64,000 bases of DNA from Pseudomonas sp. LS.1a (lineage in GTDB: Bacteria; Pseudomonadota; Gammaproteobacteria; Pseudomonadales; Pseudomonadaceae). The notes below the pieces were generated by a model. The model did no database searches. It saw nothing but the letters and a program-made list of their open reading frames with translations, and was not told where the DNA came from. Positions 37,473 through 46,300 of the stretch are shown here, piece by piece. Every line of letters begins with the position of its first letter. Positions within the stretch are counted from its first letter, which is position 1. Made by a program: the position numbers and the translations under genes. The DNA lies in contig NZ_CP092827.1 of assembly GCF_022533585.1 (NCBI RefSeq), positions 373,001-437,000 of the forward strand, read 5' to 3'.

Positions 37473-38384
37473 TTACAACTCGATACTCATGCCATCGAAG
37501 GCCACTTCCACGCCCCGGCGCAGCACTTCGGCACGCTCGGGCGAGTCTTCGTCGAGTATCGGGTTGGTGTTGTTGATGTGGATAAGTACCTTGCGCTGGC
37601 GCGGGAAGCCATCGAGCACTTCCAGCATGCCGCCGGGGCCGTTCTGCGCCAGGTGGCCCATCTCGCGACCGGTGCGGGTACCCACGCCACGGCGCTGCAT
37701 TTCATCATCTTCCCACAGGGTACCGTCGACCAACAGGCAGTCGGCGCCATGCATCATCGTCAGCAGCTTCTCATCCACCTGGCCCAGGCCCGGGGCGTAG
37801 AACAGCTTGCCGCCGGTGCGGGTGTCCTCGACCAGCAGGCCAAGGTTGTCGCCCGGGTGCGGGTCGAAGCGGTGCGGCGAGTAGGGCGGCGCGGCGCTGC
37901 GCAGGGGGAACGGGGTGAAGCGCAGGTTGGGGCAGGCGTCGATGACGAAGCTGCCTTCCAGCTCGATGCGGTTCCATTGCAGGCCGCCGTTCCAGTGGCT
38001 GAGCATGTTGAACAGCGGGAAGCCGGTGGTCAGGTCCTGGTGGACCATGTCGGTGCACCACACCTGGTGCGGGCAGCCTTCGCGCAGGCTGAGCAGGCCG
38101 GTGGTGTGGTCGATCTGGCTGTCCAGCAGGATGATGGCGTTGATGCCGGTGTCGCGCAGGGCACGGGCCGGCTGCATCGGGGCAAAGGCCTGGAGTTGGG
38201 CGCGGATGTCGGGCGAGGCATTGCACAGCACCCAGTGCACGCCATCGTCGGACAGGGCGATGGAGGACTGGGTGCGCGGCGTGGCCCGCAAGGTGCCGTC
38301 ACGCAAGCCCTTGCAGTTGACGCAGTTGCAGTTCCACTGGGGGAACCCGCCGCCGGCGGCGGAACCGAGAACCTGGATGTACAT
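37473..38384 (-). CDS. pqqB: PQQ biosynthesis protein PqqB
   Basis: This 303-residue metallo-beta-lactamase-fold protein starts [21 protein letters not shown] at 38384. The N-terminal cysteines 'CNCVNCKG', the '[10 protein letters not shown]' metal region and '[16 protein letters not shown]' near the end are family signatures. It is thought to hydroxylate the crosslinked Tyr during PQQ assembly. It lies 79 bases after pqqA with a hairpin between them. Confidence 0.95.
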   Translation of the reverse strand: MYIQVLGSAAGGGFPQWNCNCVNCKGLRDGTLRATPRTQSSIALSDDGVHWVLCNASPDIRAQLQAFAPMQPARALRDTGINAIILLDSQIDHTTGLLSLREGCPHQVWCTDMVHQDLTTGFPLFNMLSHWNGGLQWNRIELEGSFVIDACPNLRFTPFPLRSAAPPYSPHRFDPHPGDNLGLLVEDTRTGGKLFYAPGLGQVDEKLLTMMHGADCLLVDGTLWEDDEMQRRGVGTRTGREMGHLAQNGPGGMLEVLDGFPRQRKVLIHINNTNPILDEDSPERAEVLRRGVEVAFDGMSIEL

Positions 38385-38420
38385 GGCCACTCTCTCTGCA
38401 GAAACCGTAGCGAAAAAACG

Positions 38421-38447
38421 AAAACGCCCCGGCAGGCCGAGGCGTTG
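38421..38447 (-). terminator. Attenuator hairpin between pqqA and pqqB
   Basis: Read on the minus strand: AACGCCTCGG-CCTG-CCGGGGCGTT followed by a broken T-rich run. It follows pqqA by about 16 bases and should stop much of the transcription, leaving excess pqqA mRNA, as is known for this locus type. Confidence 0.75.
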
Positions 38448-38462
38448 AACCGTAAGCCGGGC

Positions 38463-38534
38463 TTAGCGGTTGGCGAAGTACATGGTGACTTCGAAGCCGA
38501 TGCGCAGATCAGTGTATGCAGGTTTGGTCCACAT
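38463..38534 (-). CDS. pqqA: PQQ precursor peptide PqqA
   Basis: This 23-residue peptide reads [14 protein letters not shown] then EVTMYFANR. The conserved Glu-x3-Tyr pair (Glu15, Tyr19) supplies the carbon and nitrogen atoms of PQQ. It is too short for standard gene finders. It starts at 38534 after a GGAGTAAT ribosome site. It is first in the pqqA-B-C-D-E unit and shares its strand with pqqF, which lies upstream. Confidence 0.97.
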
Positions 38535-38693
38535 GGAATTACTCCTTCCGGATGAGGGTTGGGTTTGTCAGCTAATACTAGGGTACCGCCATTGGCTGGA
38601 GGTTCCCATGATTCGGGATTGCGCTATCTTACAAGAAATAGGTGTACCGAAAGGTTAATTATTAGAAAAGTGCCCTTGCAGTTCGCGTAATAA

Positions 38694-40994
38694 TCACTCG
38701 GTTGAGGTGATCCAGGAGCTATCTGGCGCGGCAGCGTTGGCCAGGCACAGCCACCTGGAGCCGGTATCGAGCAGGTGGATCAGCAGCTGGTCCAGGTCCG
38801 CCTGCCGCGTGGTCAGGATAGCCCTGCCTAGCGTTTCCAGCCCGCCAGGTTGTGTAGCCAGGCATGTCTGCCATGCCCATTCGGCGACTGCGTCGTTGGC
38901 CATCGCCGGCTCATCGAATTGCCCGGCCAGTGCCTGGCGAGCGCCTGGATCGAAGGTAATGCCCTGGCGTAGCAAGGTGAGCAAGTGGTCGAGTATCTGC
39001 GCCTGGCTGGCGTGGGGCGACTGGACTCCGAACAGCAGGCCACCGACACCCTCGACCTGACGAAAGGTACTGAATACCGCATAGCCGAGTTGCAGTTCTA
39101 CCCGCAGTCGTTGGTAGACCGGCCCTTGCAGCAATTGGGCGAGCAGGCGGCCAGCGGCTTCCATCGCCGCCGGCAAAGGGCAGAACAGCAGCAGGGCATG
39201 TTCACTGCCGGATACTTTGGCATGTTGCCAACGGTGGTTGGCCCAGGTAGGCAGAGGGCCAGGCGCCGAGCCTTGGCCAGGGCAGTGCTGCAACGCAGTG
39301 CCCAATGCGTTGAGGGCGTCATCGTCGAAGCCTGCAGCCAGGCCGTGCCAGCGTGTGTGCTGCCACAGGCTGTCGAGTTGCGTCTGTGTCAGGGGGCATT
39401 CCGGAACCGGTGCAGGCGTGGCGCCCAGCACGGCGTCGGGCAGTTGCTTGAGCAGGGCGCGGATGGGGATCAGAGCCGGTGGCTGCACCGAACAAGGCAG
39501 CCAGCTGCTTGCCGGGGGCTTGAGCATCAGTACCAAGGCCTGTTCCACAGTGCGCAAGACTGCTGCGGGCAGCCCGGCGCAGCGCAACTGCCAGTATTCG
39601 CCAGCGGCACTGAACTGCAGCTGCACCGATACGCGCTCGCAGCGCTCCTGCAGGGGGTGCAAGGCGCGTTCGAGCAGCGCATGCAGGCGCTGGCGCAAGG
39701 GTGAAGGGACATGCCAGCGCAGGTACAGCACCGCGTACTGACGGGCGCCAGGCAGCTGGTCGCTGACCTTCAGTGCCGCTGGCAGCGGCTGCTTCCTGAC
39801 ATCAGGTACATCCGCCAGTAGCAAGGGGTCGACAGTGGGCAGTTGCCAATGCCCATGCTCGCGGCCCGGCAGGCCTTCCAGCAGGGCACGGAGGGCCTGC
39901 AAGCCTTGTGTATCCAGACCGGCGAACGGCTGGCCGGCGCTGTCCCGGCGGGCCAGCTCAAGCGCGCTGGCGCTGCGTTCGCGGCTTTGCTGCAGCAGTG
40001 CGAACTCGGCATTCAATTGCTCAGGTACGGCCTGGCGGATGAAGCCGAACCAACCCTGCAACAGTGTATTGGCCTCCTCTGGGCTGGCGTCTTCGCTGAG
40101 CTGCAGGTCGATGTGCCACAGCAACTGCCCGGCGAAGGCATACAGCACTTCGGCCTTGAAGCCTTGCAACCAGCCACGTTGGCGAAGCGCATCCAGCCAG
40201 GTGCCCGGGCGGTTATCGCTGAGGCAGGTGATCAGCAACTCAAGGGCCTGCTCGGCTCCTGCCGGGAGGTTTTCGTGGCTGAAGAGCAGGTGCGTGTCGG
40301 TCGCCGACAATGGCGGTGGCAGAGCTTGTGGAACCCGTTCACCCGTTGCGAACAGCTCGGCATGCTGCCGGCCCAGCAGTTCCAGTTCATCCAGCGATTG
40401 TGGGCCGCACAGGCTCAAGGTGACCTGGCCGCCTTGGTAGAAGCGCTGGTGAAAGCCATGGAGCGCTTGCTGGAAGGCGGGATCCTGCAAGGCCAGGGTG
40501 TGCCGGTTACCGGCATGAAAAGCGCTCAACGGATGGCCGGGCGCTGCGGATTGCAGCAAGGCGAACTGTTGCTGGGCCTGCGGATTGCGCGACCAGGCAA
40601 TGAACTCGGCATGGATGACTTCGCGTTCGCGGCGTTGGCGCTCGATGCCCAGGTCTGGCTCGGCCAACATCTGGCACAGGCGCTCCAACCCCCCGGCCAG
40701 GGCGCTGGGTGGGACCTCGAAGAAAAAGTCGGTGGTGCGTTCGCGGGTGCTGGCATTGACCTGGCCGCCGAGGGCCTGCACGTAGCGCATCAGGCCGTCG
40801 TCCAGCGGGAAGCGCGGGGTGCCGAGGAAGAACAGGTGCTCCAGGAAGTGGGCCAGGCCGGGCCATTTGGTTGGCGCGTCGTGACTGCCTGCGTGCACCC
40901 GCAAGGCAGCGGCCGAGCGCTTCAGGCGTGGGGCGTGGCGCAGGGTCAGCTGCAGGCCGTTGGCGAGGGTGAGGTGGCGGGTGGCGTCAGGCAT
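38694..40994 (-). CDS. pqqF: M16-family zinc peptidase PqqF
   Basis: This 766-residue metallopeptidase starts MPDATRHLTLANGLQ at 40994. The inverted zinc motif HxxEH is in 'GLAHFLEHLFFLGTPRF' (about residues 51-67), with the distal Glu ligand about 75 residues later around 'REVIHAEFIAW'. The C-terminal half is degenerate as in the family. PqqF probably trims the modified PqqA. It is about 160 bases upstream of pqqA and likely has its own promoter. Confidence 0.93.
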   Translation of the reverse strand: MPDATRHLTLANGLQLTLRHAPRLKRSAAALRVHAGSHDAPTKWPGLAHFLEHLFFLGTPRFPLDDGLMRYVQALGGQVNASTRERTTDFFFEVPPSALAGGLERLCQMLAEPDLGIERQRREREVIHAEFIAWSRNPQAQQQFALLQSAAPGHPLSAFHAGNRHTLALQDPAFQQALHGFHQRFYQGGQVTLSLCGPQSLDELELLGRQHAELFATGERVPQALPPPLSATDTHLLFSHENLPAGAEQALELLITCLSDNRPGTWLDALRQRGWLQGFKAEVLYAFAGQLLWHIDLQLSEDASPEEANTLLQGWFGFIRQAVPEQLNAEFALLQQSRERSASALELARRDSAGQPFAGLDTQGLQALRALLEGLPGREHGHWQLPTVDPLLLADVPDVRKQPLPAALKVSDQLPGARQYAVLYLRWHVPSPLRQRLHALLERALHPLQERCERVSVQLQFSAAGEYWQLRCAGLPAAVLRTVEQALVLMLKPPASSWLPCSVQPPALIPIRALLKQLPDAVLGATPAPVPECPLTQTQLDSLWQHTRWHGLAAGFDDDALNALGTALQHCPGQGSAPGPLPTWANHRWQHAKVSGSEHALLLFCPLPAAMEAAGRLLAQLLQGPVYQRLRVELQLGYAVFSTFRQVEGVGGLLFGVQSPHASQAQILDHLLTLLRQGITFDPGARQALAGQFDEPAMANDAVAEWAWQTCLATQPGGLETLGRAILTTRQADLDQLLIHLLDTGSRWLCLANAAAPDSSWITSTE

Positions 40995-41040
40995 GGGGGC
41001 TCCGGTAACTGCTGTCCATGCTACCCCATTTGTTTGCAGG

Positions 41041-41137
41041 CCCGGCCTCTTCGCGGGCACGCCCGCTCCCACAGGTATGGCGCAGGTACGAAAGGCAGCG
41101 CAGACCCTGTGGGAGCGGGCGTGCCCGAGAAAGGGCC
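41041..41137. repeat. REP-variant inverted pair
   Basis: 'ggcctcttcgcgggcacgcc' at 41044-41063 and its opposite copy at 41108-41137 lie between pqqF and the davA stop. Confidence 0.85.
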
Positions 41138-41138
41138 A

Positions 41139-41933
41139 TCAGCCCTTACGCAGATGCAACTCCTGGCGCAAATCGGTGAGGTAAGGAAACGCCTCCCGCC
41201 CCTGCACCACCCGCTCATGCTCCAGCTCTGCCAGCAACTGGCACTCATCTCGTCCGGCCATGGCCAGCAGGCTGCCGTCCGGGCCGATGATGCTGCTCTG
41301 CCCGCAATACTGGATCTCGTCTTCCGAGCCACAATAGTTGGCATACACCAGGTAGCACTGGTTCTCCTGCGCCCGCGCCCTTACGGTCACCTGGCAGATG
41401 AAGTCGTAAGGGGTCATGTTCGCCGTCGGCACCAGGATCAGCTCGGCACCGTCCAGCGCCAGGCGTCGGGCGTTCTCCGGGAACTCGATGTCGTAGCAGA
41501 TCAGCAGGCCGACCTTCCAGCCATCTAGCTCCACCACCGGGAAGTGATCGGAACCTGGACTGAACATCGAACGGTCCAGTTCACCGAACAGGTGGGTCTT
41601 GCGATAGTTGCTCAGGCTGCGGCCGTGCGCATCGATCAGCTGCACACTGTTGTAGATCGCGCCATCATCGCCGCGCTCCGGGTAGCCGTAGACGATGGCG
41701 ATGCGGTGCGCCTGGGCGATCTCCACCACCTCCATGGCCGCCGGGCCATCGTCGGCCTCGGCCAGGCGCTCGACCTGGGCCAGGCCGATGTTGTAGCCGG
41801 TCAGGAACATCTCCGGGCATACCAGCAAGCGGGCGCCGCGTTCGGCTGCCAGTTGCGCCTGGTGGCGCAACCGTTGCAGGTTGCCGGGCACGTCCAGTGG
41901 CTTTGGAGCGCCCTGGAACAGAGCGATGCGCAT
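41139..41933 (-). CDS. davA: 5-aminopentanamidase (nitrilase family)
   Basis: This 264-residue carbon-nitrogen hydrolase starts MRIALFQGAPKPLDV at 41933. The catalytic triad is visible: Glu in 'LLVCPEMFLTGYNIG' (about residue 42), Lys in 'SNYRKTHLFGELDRSMF' (about 110) and Cys in 'VGLLICYDIEFPENA' (about 144). In P. putida it hydrolyses 5-aminopentanamide to 5-aminovalerate in the lysine catabolic route. It lies 14 bases after davB on the same strand, and together they form a two-gene operon. Confidence 0.93.
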   Translation of the reverse strand: MRIALFQGAPKPLDVPGNLQRLRHQAQLAAERGARLLVCPEMFLTGYNIGLAQVERLAEADDGPAAMEVVEIAQAHRIAIVYGYPERGDDGAIYNSVQLIDAHGRSLSNYRKTHLFGELDRSMFSPGSDHFPVVELDGWKVGLLICYDIEFPENARRLALDGAELILVPTANMTPYDFICQVTVRARAQENQCYLVYANYCGSEDEIQYCGQSSIIGPDGSLLAMAGRDECQLLAELEHERVVQGREAFPYLTDLRQELHLRKG

Positions 41934-41947
41934 GTTGCCTCCTTGTC

Positions 41948-43630
41948 TCAGTCCGGCAGGGCGATCGGGCCGATTTCGTCGAACACGTCGCCTGGGCCGG
42001 GGTTGTCCGGGTGGGTGCGACCACCGAAGTGATTCATGATACCCCACACCGCATTCAGCGATGTCTGTACCGCGCCTTCCACCCAGGCCGGCGTCCACGA
42101 CACGTCGTCACCGGCGATGAACATGCCGCGCTGCTCGGCAGGCATGTTCTGCTGCATGAAGTGCGCGTACATGCGCTGGTTGTAGCGGTAGTGGCCCGGC
42201 AGCGCGCCCTTGAAGGCGCCGAGGAAGTGCGGGTCGGCTTCCCAGGAAACAGTGATCGGGTCGCCGATGATGTGGCCGGCGATGTCGGTCTTCGGGTAGA
42301 TCTTCTTCAGTGCGTCCAGGGCCAGCTGCACGCGTTTTTCCACCGGGTGCGGCAGCATTTTCAGCGCGTCGCTCATCCACGAGTACGACAGGCAGATCAC
42401 CCCCGGCTTGTCGTTGCCGTTGTCGAACAGGTAGGTGCCGCGGGTGAGACGATCGGTGAGGGTCATGCTCATCAGATCGCGGCCGGTTTCCGGGTCCTTG
42501 TCCTTCCAGAACGGGCGGTCGACCATGACGAAGGTCTTCGACGACTGCATGTAGCGGGTGCGGTCCAGGGCCATCCACATCTTTTGCGAGAACAGCGATT
42601 CCTCACAGTCGATCTGGGTGGTCAGCAGCCAGGTCTGGCAGGTGGCGAGCACGGCGCTGTAGTGACGGGTGTCGCCCCAGTTGTCGGTGACTGCCAGGCG
42701 GCCATCGGCGGCGCGGGCGATGCGCTTGACCCCGGTGCGCGGCGCACCGCCATGCAGTGCGCTCAGGCTGGTGCCTTCCGGCCAATGCACGCAGCGCTCC
42801 GGTACATGGCGCCAGATGCCTTGCGGTACCTGCTCCACACCGCCGACCACCAGGTGCTGGTGGTCATCGCAGTTGGTCATCACCACGCGGAAGATTTCCA
42901 GCATCGAGTTGGGGAAGTCCGAGTCCCAGCCGCCGGTGCCGAAGCCGACCTGGCCGAACACTTCGCGGTGCTGGAAGCTCAGCTTGGCGAACGAGCGCGA
43001 GGTGGCGACGAAGTCGTAGAAGGTGCGGTCGTCCCACAGCGGTACCAGCTTGTTCCACAGCGCTTTCAGGCGCGGTACGTCACGGTCGCGGATGGCCTGC
43101 TGGATGTCGGCGAACTGGGCGCCGCTTTCCAGCGCGTCGGCCCAGGCATCGGCCACTTCGTGGAACAGCTTGGGCAGGTCGGTGGGTTTTTCGGCGTAAT
43201 AGGTCTGGCCTTCCAGGTCGATCACCGTGCTGCCCGAGGCCGGGGTCAGCGGGTTGGGGAACGGCTTGGTCTCCAGACCCAGCTTGTCCACGTAGTGGTA
43301 GAAGGCAGTGGACGACACCGGGAAGCGCATGCCACCCAGTTCGGCGATGATCCCGTCGGTGCCGTTGAAGGCTTGCGAGCGTAGCCGGCCACCCAGCTTG
43401 GAGGCTTCGTACACCACCGGCTTGAGGCCCAGCTTCATCAGCTCGTAGGCCGCCACCAGGCCGGCGATACCGGCGCCCACGATGGCCACTTCCTCACCAT
43501 GGTGCTCGGGCGGGATGCTGCCCAGGCCTGCGGGGTGTTCCAGCCAGTCGTCGAAGGCGAAGGGGAAGTCCGGGCCGAAGATGGTGACGGGTTTTTTGCC
43601 GTCGGCGGGGTGGCGGTTTTTCTTGTTCAT
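41948..43630 (-). CDS. davB: L-lysine 2-monooxygenase
   Basis: This 560-residue flavin monoamine-oxidase family protein has the dinucleotide-binding motif 'VAIVGAGIAGLVAAYELMK' near residue 48, 'GGRLRSQAF' after it, and 'LGGMRFPVSSTAFYHYVD'. It oxidatively decarboxylates L-lysine to 5-aminopentanamide. The family also includes tryptophan 2-monooxygenases, but the adjacent davA settles the call. Cytoplasmic, FAD-dependent. Possible regulation by the Lrp-type regulator encoded 900 bases away. Confidence 0.93.
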   Translation of the reverse strand: MNKKNRHPADGKKPVTIFGPDFPFAFDDWLEHPAGLGSIPPEHHGEEVAIVGAGIAGLVAAYELMKLGLKPVVYEASKLGGRLRSQAFNGTDGIIAELGGMRFPVSSTAFYHYVDKLGLETKPFPNPLTPASGSTVIDLEGQTYYAEKPTDLPKLFHEVADAWADALESGAQFADIQQAIRDRDVPRLKALWNKLVPLWDDRTFYDFVATSRSFAKLSFQHREVFGQVGFGTGGWDSDFPNSMLEIFRVVMTNCDDHQHLVVGGVEQVPQGIWRHVPERCVHWPEGTSLSALHGGAPRTGVKRIARAADGRLAVTDNWGDTRHYSAVLATCQTWLLTTQIDCEESLFSQKMWMALDRTRYMQSSKTFVMVDRPFWKDKDPETGRDLMSMTLTDRLTRGTYLFDNGNDKPGVICLSYSWMSDALKMLPHPVEKRVQLALDALKKIYPKTDIAGHIIGDPITVSWEADPHFLGAFKGALPGHYRYNQRMYAHFMQQNMPAEQRGMFIAGDDVSWTPAWVEGAVQTSLNAVWGIMNHFGGRTHPDNPGPGDVFDEIGPIALPD

Positions 43631-43828
43631 GGAGTGACCTTGCCAGAGAGGCTGCGCAGCGGGCGGAGCCTGAGTATAGGAGATGCCTGGTGGCCATTTT
43701 AGGGAGTGGGGTGTTCGTTATTAAGGTGCAGATTGTTGTCTGAATGTAGCTTGTGTCGTCGAAATATATAAACCAGATAGCTTTATGACGAGCAGGAAGC
43801 CTACCAATCTCAAGCACAGCATCGGCCC

Positions 43829-43918
43829 CCTGTGGGAGCGGGCGAGCCCGCGAAGAAGCCCCCGCGGTGTATGGCACGGGCTGCGCCCATGTTCGCGGGC
43901 ACGCCCGCTCCCACAGGG
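43829..43918. repeat. REP-variant inverted pair upstream of davB
   Basis: 'gggagcgggcgagcccgcg' at 43833-43851 and 'gcgggcacgcccgctccc' at 43895-43912 face each other between divergent davB and the DUF3077 gene. Confidence 0.8.
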
Positions 43919-44047
43919 TGTGATCAGACAGTTCCTACACCCATGCCATGAATTAAAGAATTACCCTACGCTCGCTATCGCCTCGGTCTGGCTGCGTGGG
44001 AAACGCCTCATCGTTAACTTCACTGGGTCGCCGCTGTTCGGGTGACT

Positions 44048-44185
44048 GGGTGTGAGAACCCATCCTCCAACTTCGCACCAAGGCTTATGTCATGGCAGCC
44101 GTGCGCGGGCAGGCTTTCGCCTGGCCGGATTTCCAAGTTGGCCGGTTCTCACCCCGTGCATGGCTGCCACCTATTTCCCGTGAGA
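44048..44185 (+). promoter_or_regulatory. Structured leader before the DUF3077 gene
   Basis: GGGTGTGAGAACC at 44048-44060 pairs with GGTTCTCACCCC at 44144-44155, enclosing about 85 bases that hold 'tggcagccgtgc' (44094-44105), itself complementary to 'gcatggctgcca' just after 44157. Nested long-range pairing suggests a leader RNA of 100-130 bases ending about 50 bases before the DUF3077 start. Confidence 0.5.
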
Positions 44186-44232
44186 AGGAGTTGGTAGGCG
44201 GTTTCCTCAAGACTCAATTTGGAAATTGCATC

Positions 44233-44523
44233 ATGAAGAAGACAGATTCTGACCAACCCGAAAAACTGAAACCCACCGCAGAAAAACCCTTCTGCAACTG
44301 CGAAGCCAGCCACCCGCCGTTATTCGCCATACGCTCCGGCATCGACGCCGCAGATGCCCTGGTCCACGCCTGCCTGCTGGCCCGTGGTCTCAATCAGATC
44401 GCCACCGACTACGCCCAGCACCACGCCCCCGAGCGCAGCCGTGACATCGTCTGGTCGATGCAGCATTGCGCCGAAAGCCTTTCGGCGATTCTGGAAGGCC
44501 TGCTCGACGGCCAGGAAGCCTGA
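44233..44523 (+). CDS. DUF3077 domain protein
   Basis: This 96-residue protein starts MKKTDSDQPEKLK at 44233. It has a Cys pair in 'PFCNCEAS', then 'LFAIRSGIDAADALVHACLLARGLNQIA', typical of DUF3077, a family that is common in pseudomonads with unknown function. It is likely cytoplasmic. The earlier ATG at 44092 falls in the leader palindrome and lacks a ribosome site. Convergent with the Lrp-type gene. Confidence 0.85.
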   Translation: MKKTDSDQPEKLKPTAEKPFCNCEASHPPLFAIRSGIDAADALVHACLLARGLNQIATDYAQHHAPERSRDIVWSMQHCAESLSAILEGLLDGQEA

Positions 44524-44536
44524 CCGCCAGCCGAGT

Positions 44537-44998
44537 TCAGAGCGGCTGCCCGCGGTCCACCTTGCTGCTGAGAATGATCGACGTGGTGGTCTTCTCCACC
44601 CCGTCGACACTGCCGATCTGGTCGAGCAACTGGTCCAGTTGCTCGGGCGAATCCGTACGCAGCCAGGCCACATAGTCGAACTCGCCGCTCACTGCGCACA
44701 GTTGCTGCACCTGGCCCATGGCACTCAGGCGCCGCACCACTTCCTTGCCAGAGCGCGGCTGCACCTTGATCCCCACGTACGCCTGCAGCCCACCCCCCAT
44801 CACCCGCTGGCCCAGGCGTACGCCATAGCCGGAGATGACCTTGTTCTTCTCCAGCCGCTCCAGGCGCGAGTTGACGGTAGTGCGGGCGATGCCCAACTGG
44901 CGGGCGAGGGTGGCGACGCTTTCGCGGGCGTTGATCTGCAGCAGGGCGATCAGCTGGCGATCGATTTCATCCAGCGTGATTGAGCGGGAATCCGACAT
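44537..44998 (-). CDS. Lrp/AsnC-family transcriptional regulator
   Basis: This 153-residue regulator has an N-terminal AsnC-type helix-turn-helix (about 8-60, 'IDRQLIALLQINARESVATLARQLGIARTTVNSRLERLEK') and a C-terminal RAM/ligand domain (about 70-145, 'AYVGIKVQPRSGKEVVRRLSAM', 'EFDYVAWLRTDSPEQLDQLLDQIGSVDGVEKTTTSIIL'). Such proteins sense amino acids. Proximity to davBA suggests a link with lysine catabolism, but the genes are not divergent and no operator is shown. Confidence 0.9.
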   Translation of the reverse strand: MSDSRSITLDEIDRQLIALLQINARESVATLARQLGIARTTVNSRLERLEKNKVISGYGVRLGQRVMGGGLQAYVGIKVQPRSGKEVVRRLSAMGQVQQLCAVSGEFDYVAWLRTDSPEQLDQLLDQIGSVDGVEKTTTSIILSSKVDRGQPL

Positions 44999-45246
44999 GG
45001 CGAGTCTCTACGGTTGGCCCGCTAGCCTAGCCAGCCAGTACTGGCCAGGGCAAGGGCAGTCATAGCTGGCTGTGCTGACGCGATCCCTTGTGGGAGCGGC
45101 CTTGCGTCGCGAAAGGGCTGCGCAGCAGCCCAATATTTGGCACTAACTCGGGGGGGACGTAACTAAAAGGGTTACATTTTTTGGGCTGTGAGCAGGTTGG
45201 TCGAATGGTACTGTTTGGTGCAACCATTGCACTGTATGATCAGCCC

Positions 45247-45489
45247 ATGCCCACGATCCATCGGTTGTCCAATTGCGTAATCTGCCTCTATGCAAATGAC
45301 CATCTACCACCGCATTTCCATCTGCGATTCAGTGATGGCCGTCAGGCACTGATTGCGATCAATGACCTGTCTCCGCTGGCCGGTTTCGGTGGTTCACGGG
45401 TGTCCCTGCGCGAGATGAGCGAGGCGCTTGAATGGGCCTCGCAGAACAGGGCTCGACTACTAGCAATCTGGGAGCAGCTGAATTCATGA
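45247..45489 (+). CDS. DUF4160 domain protein (putative TA-type partner)
   Basis: This 80-residue protein starts MPTIHRLSNCVICLYANDH at 45247. The pattern I-x-x-YAND-H-x-PPHFHLRF is the DUF4160 signature, with closely spaced His residues that could bind metal or RNA. Its TGA overlaps the ATG of the next gene (ATGA at 45486-45489). DUF4160 genes next to DUF2442 genes recur in bacteria and have been suggested as a toxin-antitoxin-like pair; I cannot show activity. The frame extends back to 45181 but that part is not conserved. Confidence 0.88.
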   Translation: MPTIHRLSNCVICLYANDHLPPHFHLRFSDGRQALIAINDLSPLAGFGGSRVSLREMSEALEWASQNRARLLAIWEQLNS

Positions 45490-46013
45490 CCAGCAAACAT
45501 TTCCAACTGACAGGGGTCGCTGTCACGGCCCCCAGCACCTTGCTACTGACCTTTGCGGACGGGCAGCAATTCACCGTGGCTCTGGATGAAGTCATCGAGC
45601 AACACGCGACGCTGGGCCCGCTTGCGAATCCAAAGGTATTTGCAACGGCTGCAATTGGTGAGTGGAAGGACACGGTCATCTGGGCCGATGACGACAATCT
45701 GGAGCTTGCTGCCGACAACCTGCGTGCACGGGCGGTGGAGCAGGCTGGAGAGTGTTCACATGAGCTCATCTGGAACTGGATGGCCAAGCATGAGCTGACG
45801 TTGGATCGTGCAGCTCGGGAATTGGGCTTGAGCAGGCGCATGTTGGCTTACTATCGTAGTGGCGAAAAACCTGTGCCGAGGACGGTCGCTTTGGCGATGA
45901 AGGGATGGGAAGCACTTCGAATGGCTGACGTGGAAGTGAGCCGTGTGCCCCGTCACCTGCCTGGAAGTTTCGCAAATGAGGCGGCCGGGCATGCCCCGAA
46001 GAAACGAGCGTGA
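45486..46013 (+). CDS. DUF2442 protein fused to a helix-turn-helix
   Basis: This 175-residue protein has an N-terminal DUF2442 domain (about 5-85, 'FQLTGVAVTAPSTLLLTFADGQQFTVALDEV', 'FATAAIGEWKDTVIWADDDNLELAADNLR') and a C-terminal XRE-like helix-turn-helix (about 100-145, 'MAKHELTLDRAARELGLSRRMLAYYRSGEKPVPRTVALAMKGWEAL'). The DNA-binding part fits an antitoxin or autoregulator. It is coupled to the DUF4160 gene. The C-terminal tail 'GHAPKKRA' is basic. It ends 57 bases before the tRNA-derived repeat that bounds the island. Confidence 0.88.
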   Translation: MTSKHFQLTGVAVTAPSTLLLTFADGQQFTVALDEVIEQHATLGPLANPKVFATAAIGEWKDTVIWADDDNLELAADNLRARAVEQAGECSHELIWNWMAKHELTLDRAARELGLSRRMLAYYRSGEKPVPRTVALAMKGWEALRMADVEVSRVPRHLPGSFANEAAGHAPKKRA

Positions 46014-46037
46014 TTCACCGCCTGAACGACAGACATG

Positions 46038-46066
46038 AAAAAGCCGCGCAATCGCGCGGCTTTGTC
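46038..46066. terminator. Perfect GC hairpin at the island's left end
   Basis: AAAGCCGCGC-AAT-CGCGCGGCTTT, with A-tract before and T-rich bases after, follows the DUF2442 stop. It resembles the hairpin after the intact tRNA-Ile (49988-50008) and may be its former downstream terminator. Confidence 0.8.
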
Positions 46067-46070
46067 GTAT

Positions 46071-46116
46071 CTGGTGGGCCCACACGGACTCGAACCGTGG
46101 ACCAAAGGATTATGAG
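46071..46116. other. Left attachment site: 46-bp copy of the 3' part of tRNA-Ile
   Basis: These 46 bases are identical to 50014-50059, which is the 3' end of the intact tRNA-Ile(CAU) through the anticodon loop. The 5' half of the tRNA is missing here, so this is not a functional tRNA but the distal attL/attR left by island integration. Confidence 0.92.
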
Positions 46117-46210
46117 CCCGAAAAAATCACCTGTGCCCGTTGGGAAAACCCTTGATGTACCTGATTTTGTTGGATATTCGATCTTATTGGGGAAGGGTTT
46201 TCGATTTCGA

Positions 46211-46236
46211 TGTGGACACATTGTGGACACATCCAA
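46211..46236. repeat. Tandem 11-bp repeat near left end of island
   Basis: TGTGGACACAT occurs twice in tandem (46211-46221, 46222-46232). The same tandem, with one changed base, lies at 49912-49933 near the other end. Both are within 100 bases of the attachment repeats, as expected for arm-type sites of an integrase, though one copy is also within the integrase coding tail. Confidence 0.6.
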
Positions 46237-46300
46237 CTGTACCGGGCTGCACAGACCTTCAATTCCTTGCACTGCGTGCAATGAGCTTGTCCTGTATGCG

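Noticed and set aside
46071..46116. Possible second tRNA-Ile gene
   Set aside because: Only the 3' half is present; bases beyond the anticodon loop diverge, so no cloverleaf can form.
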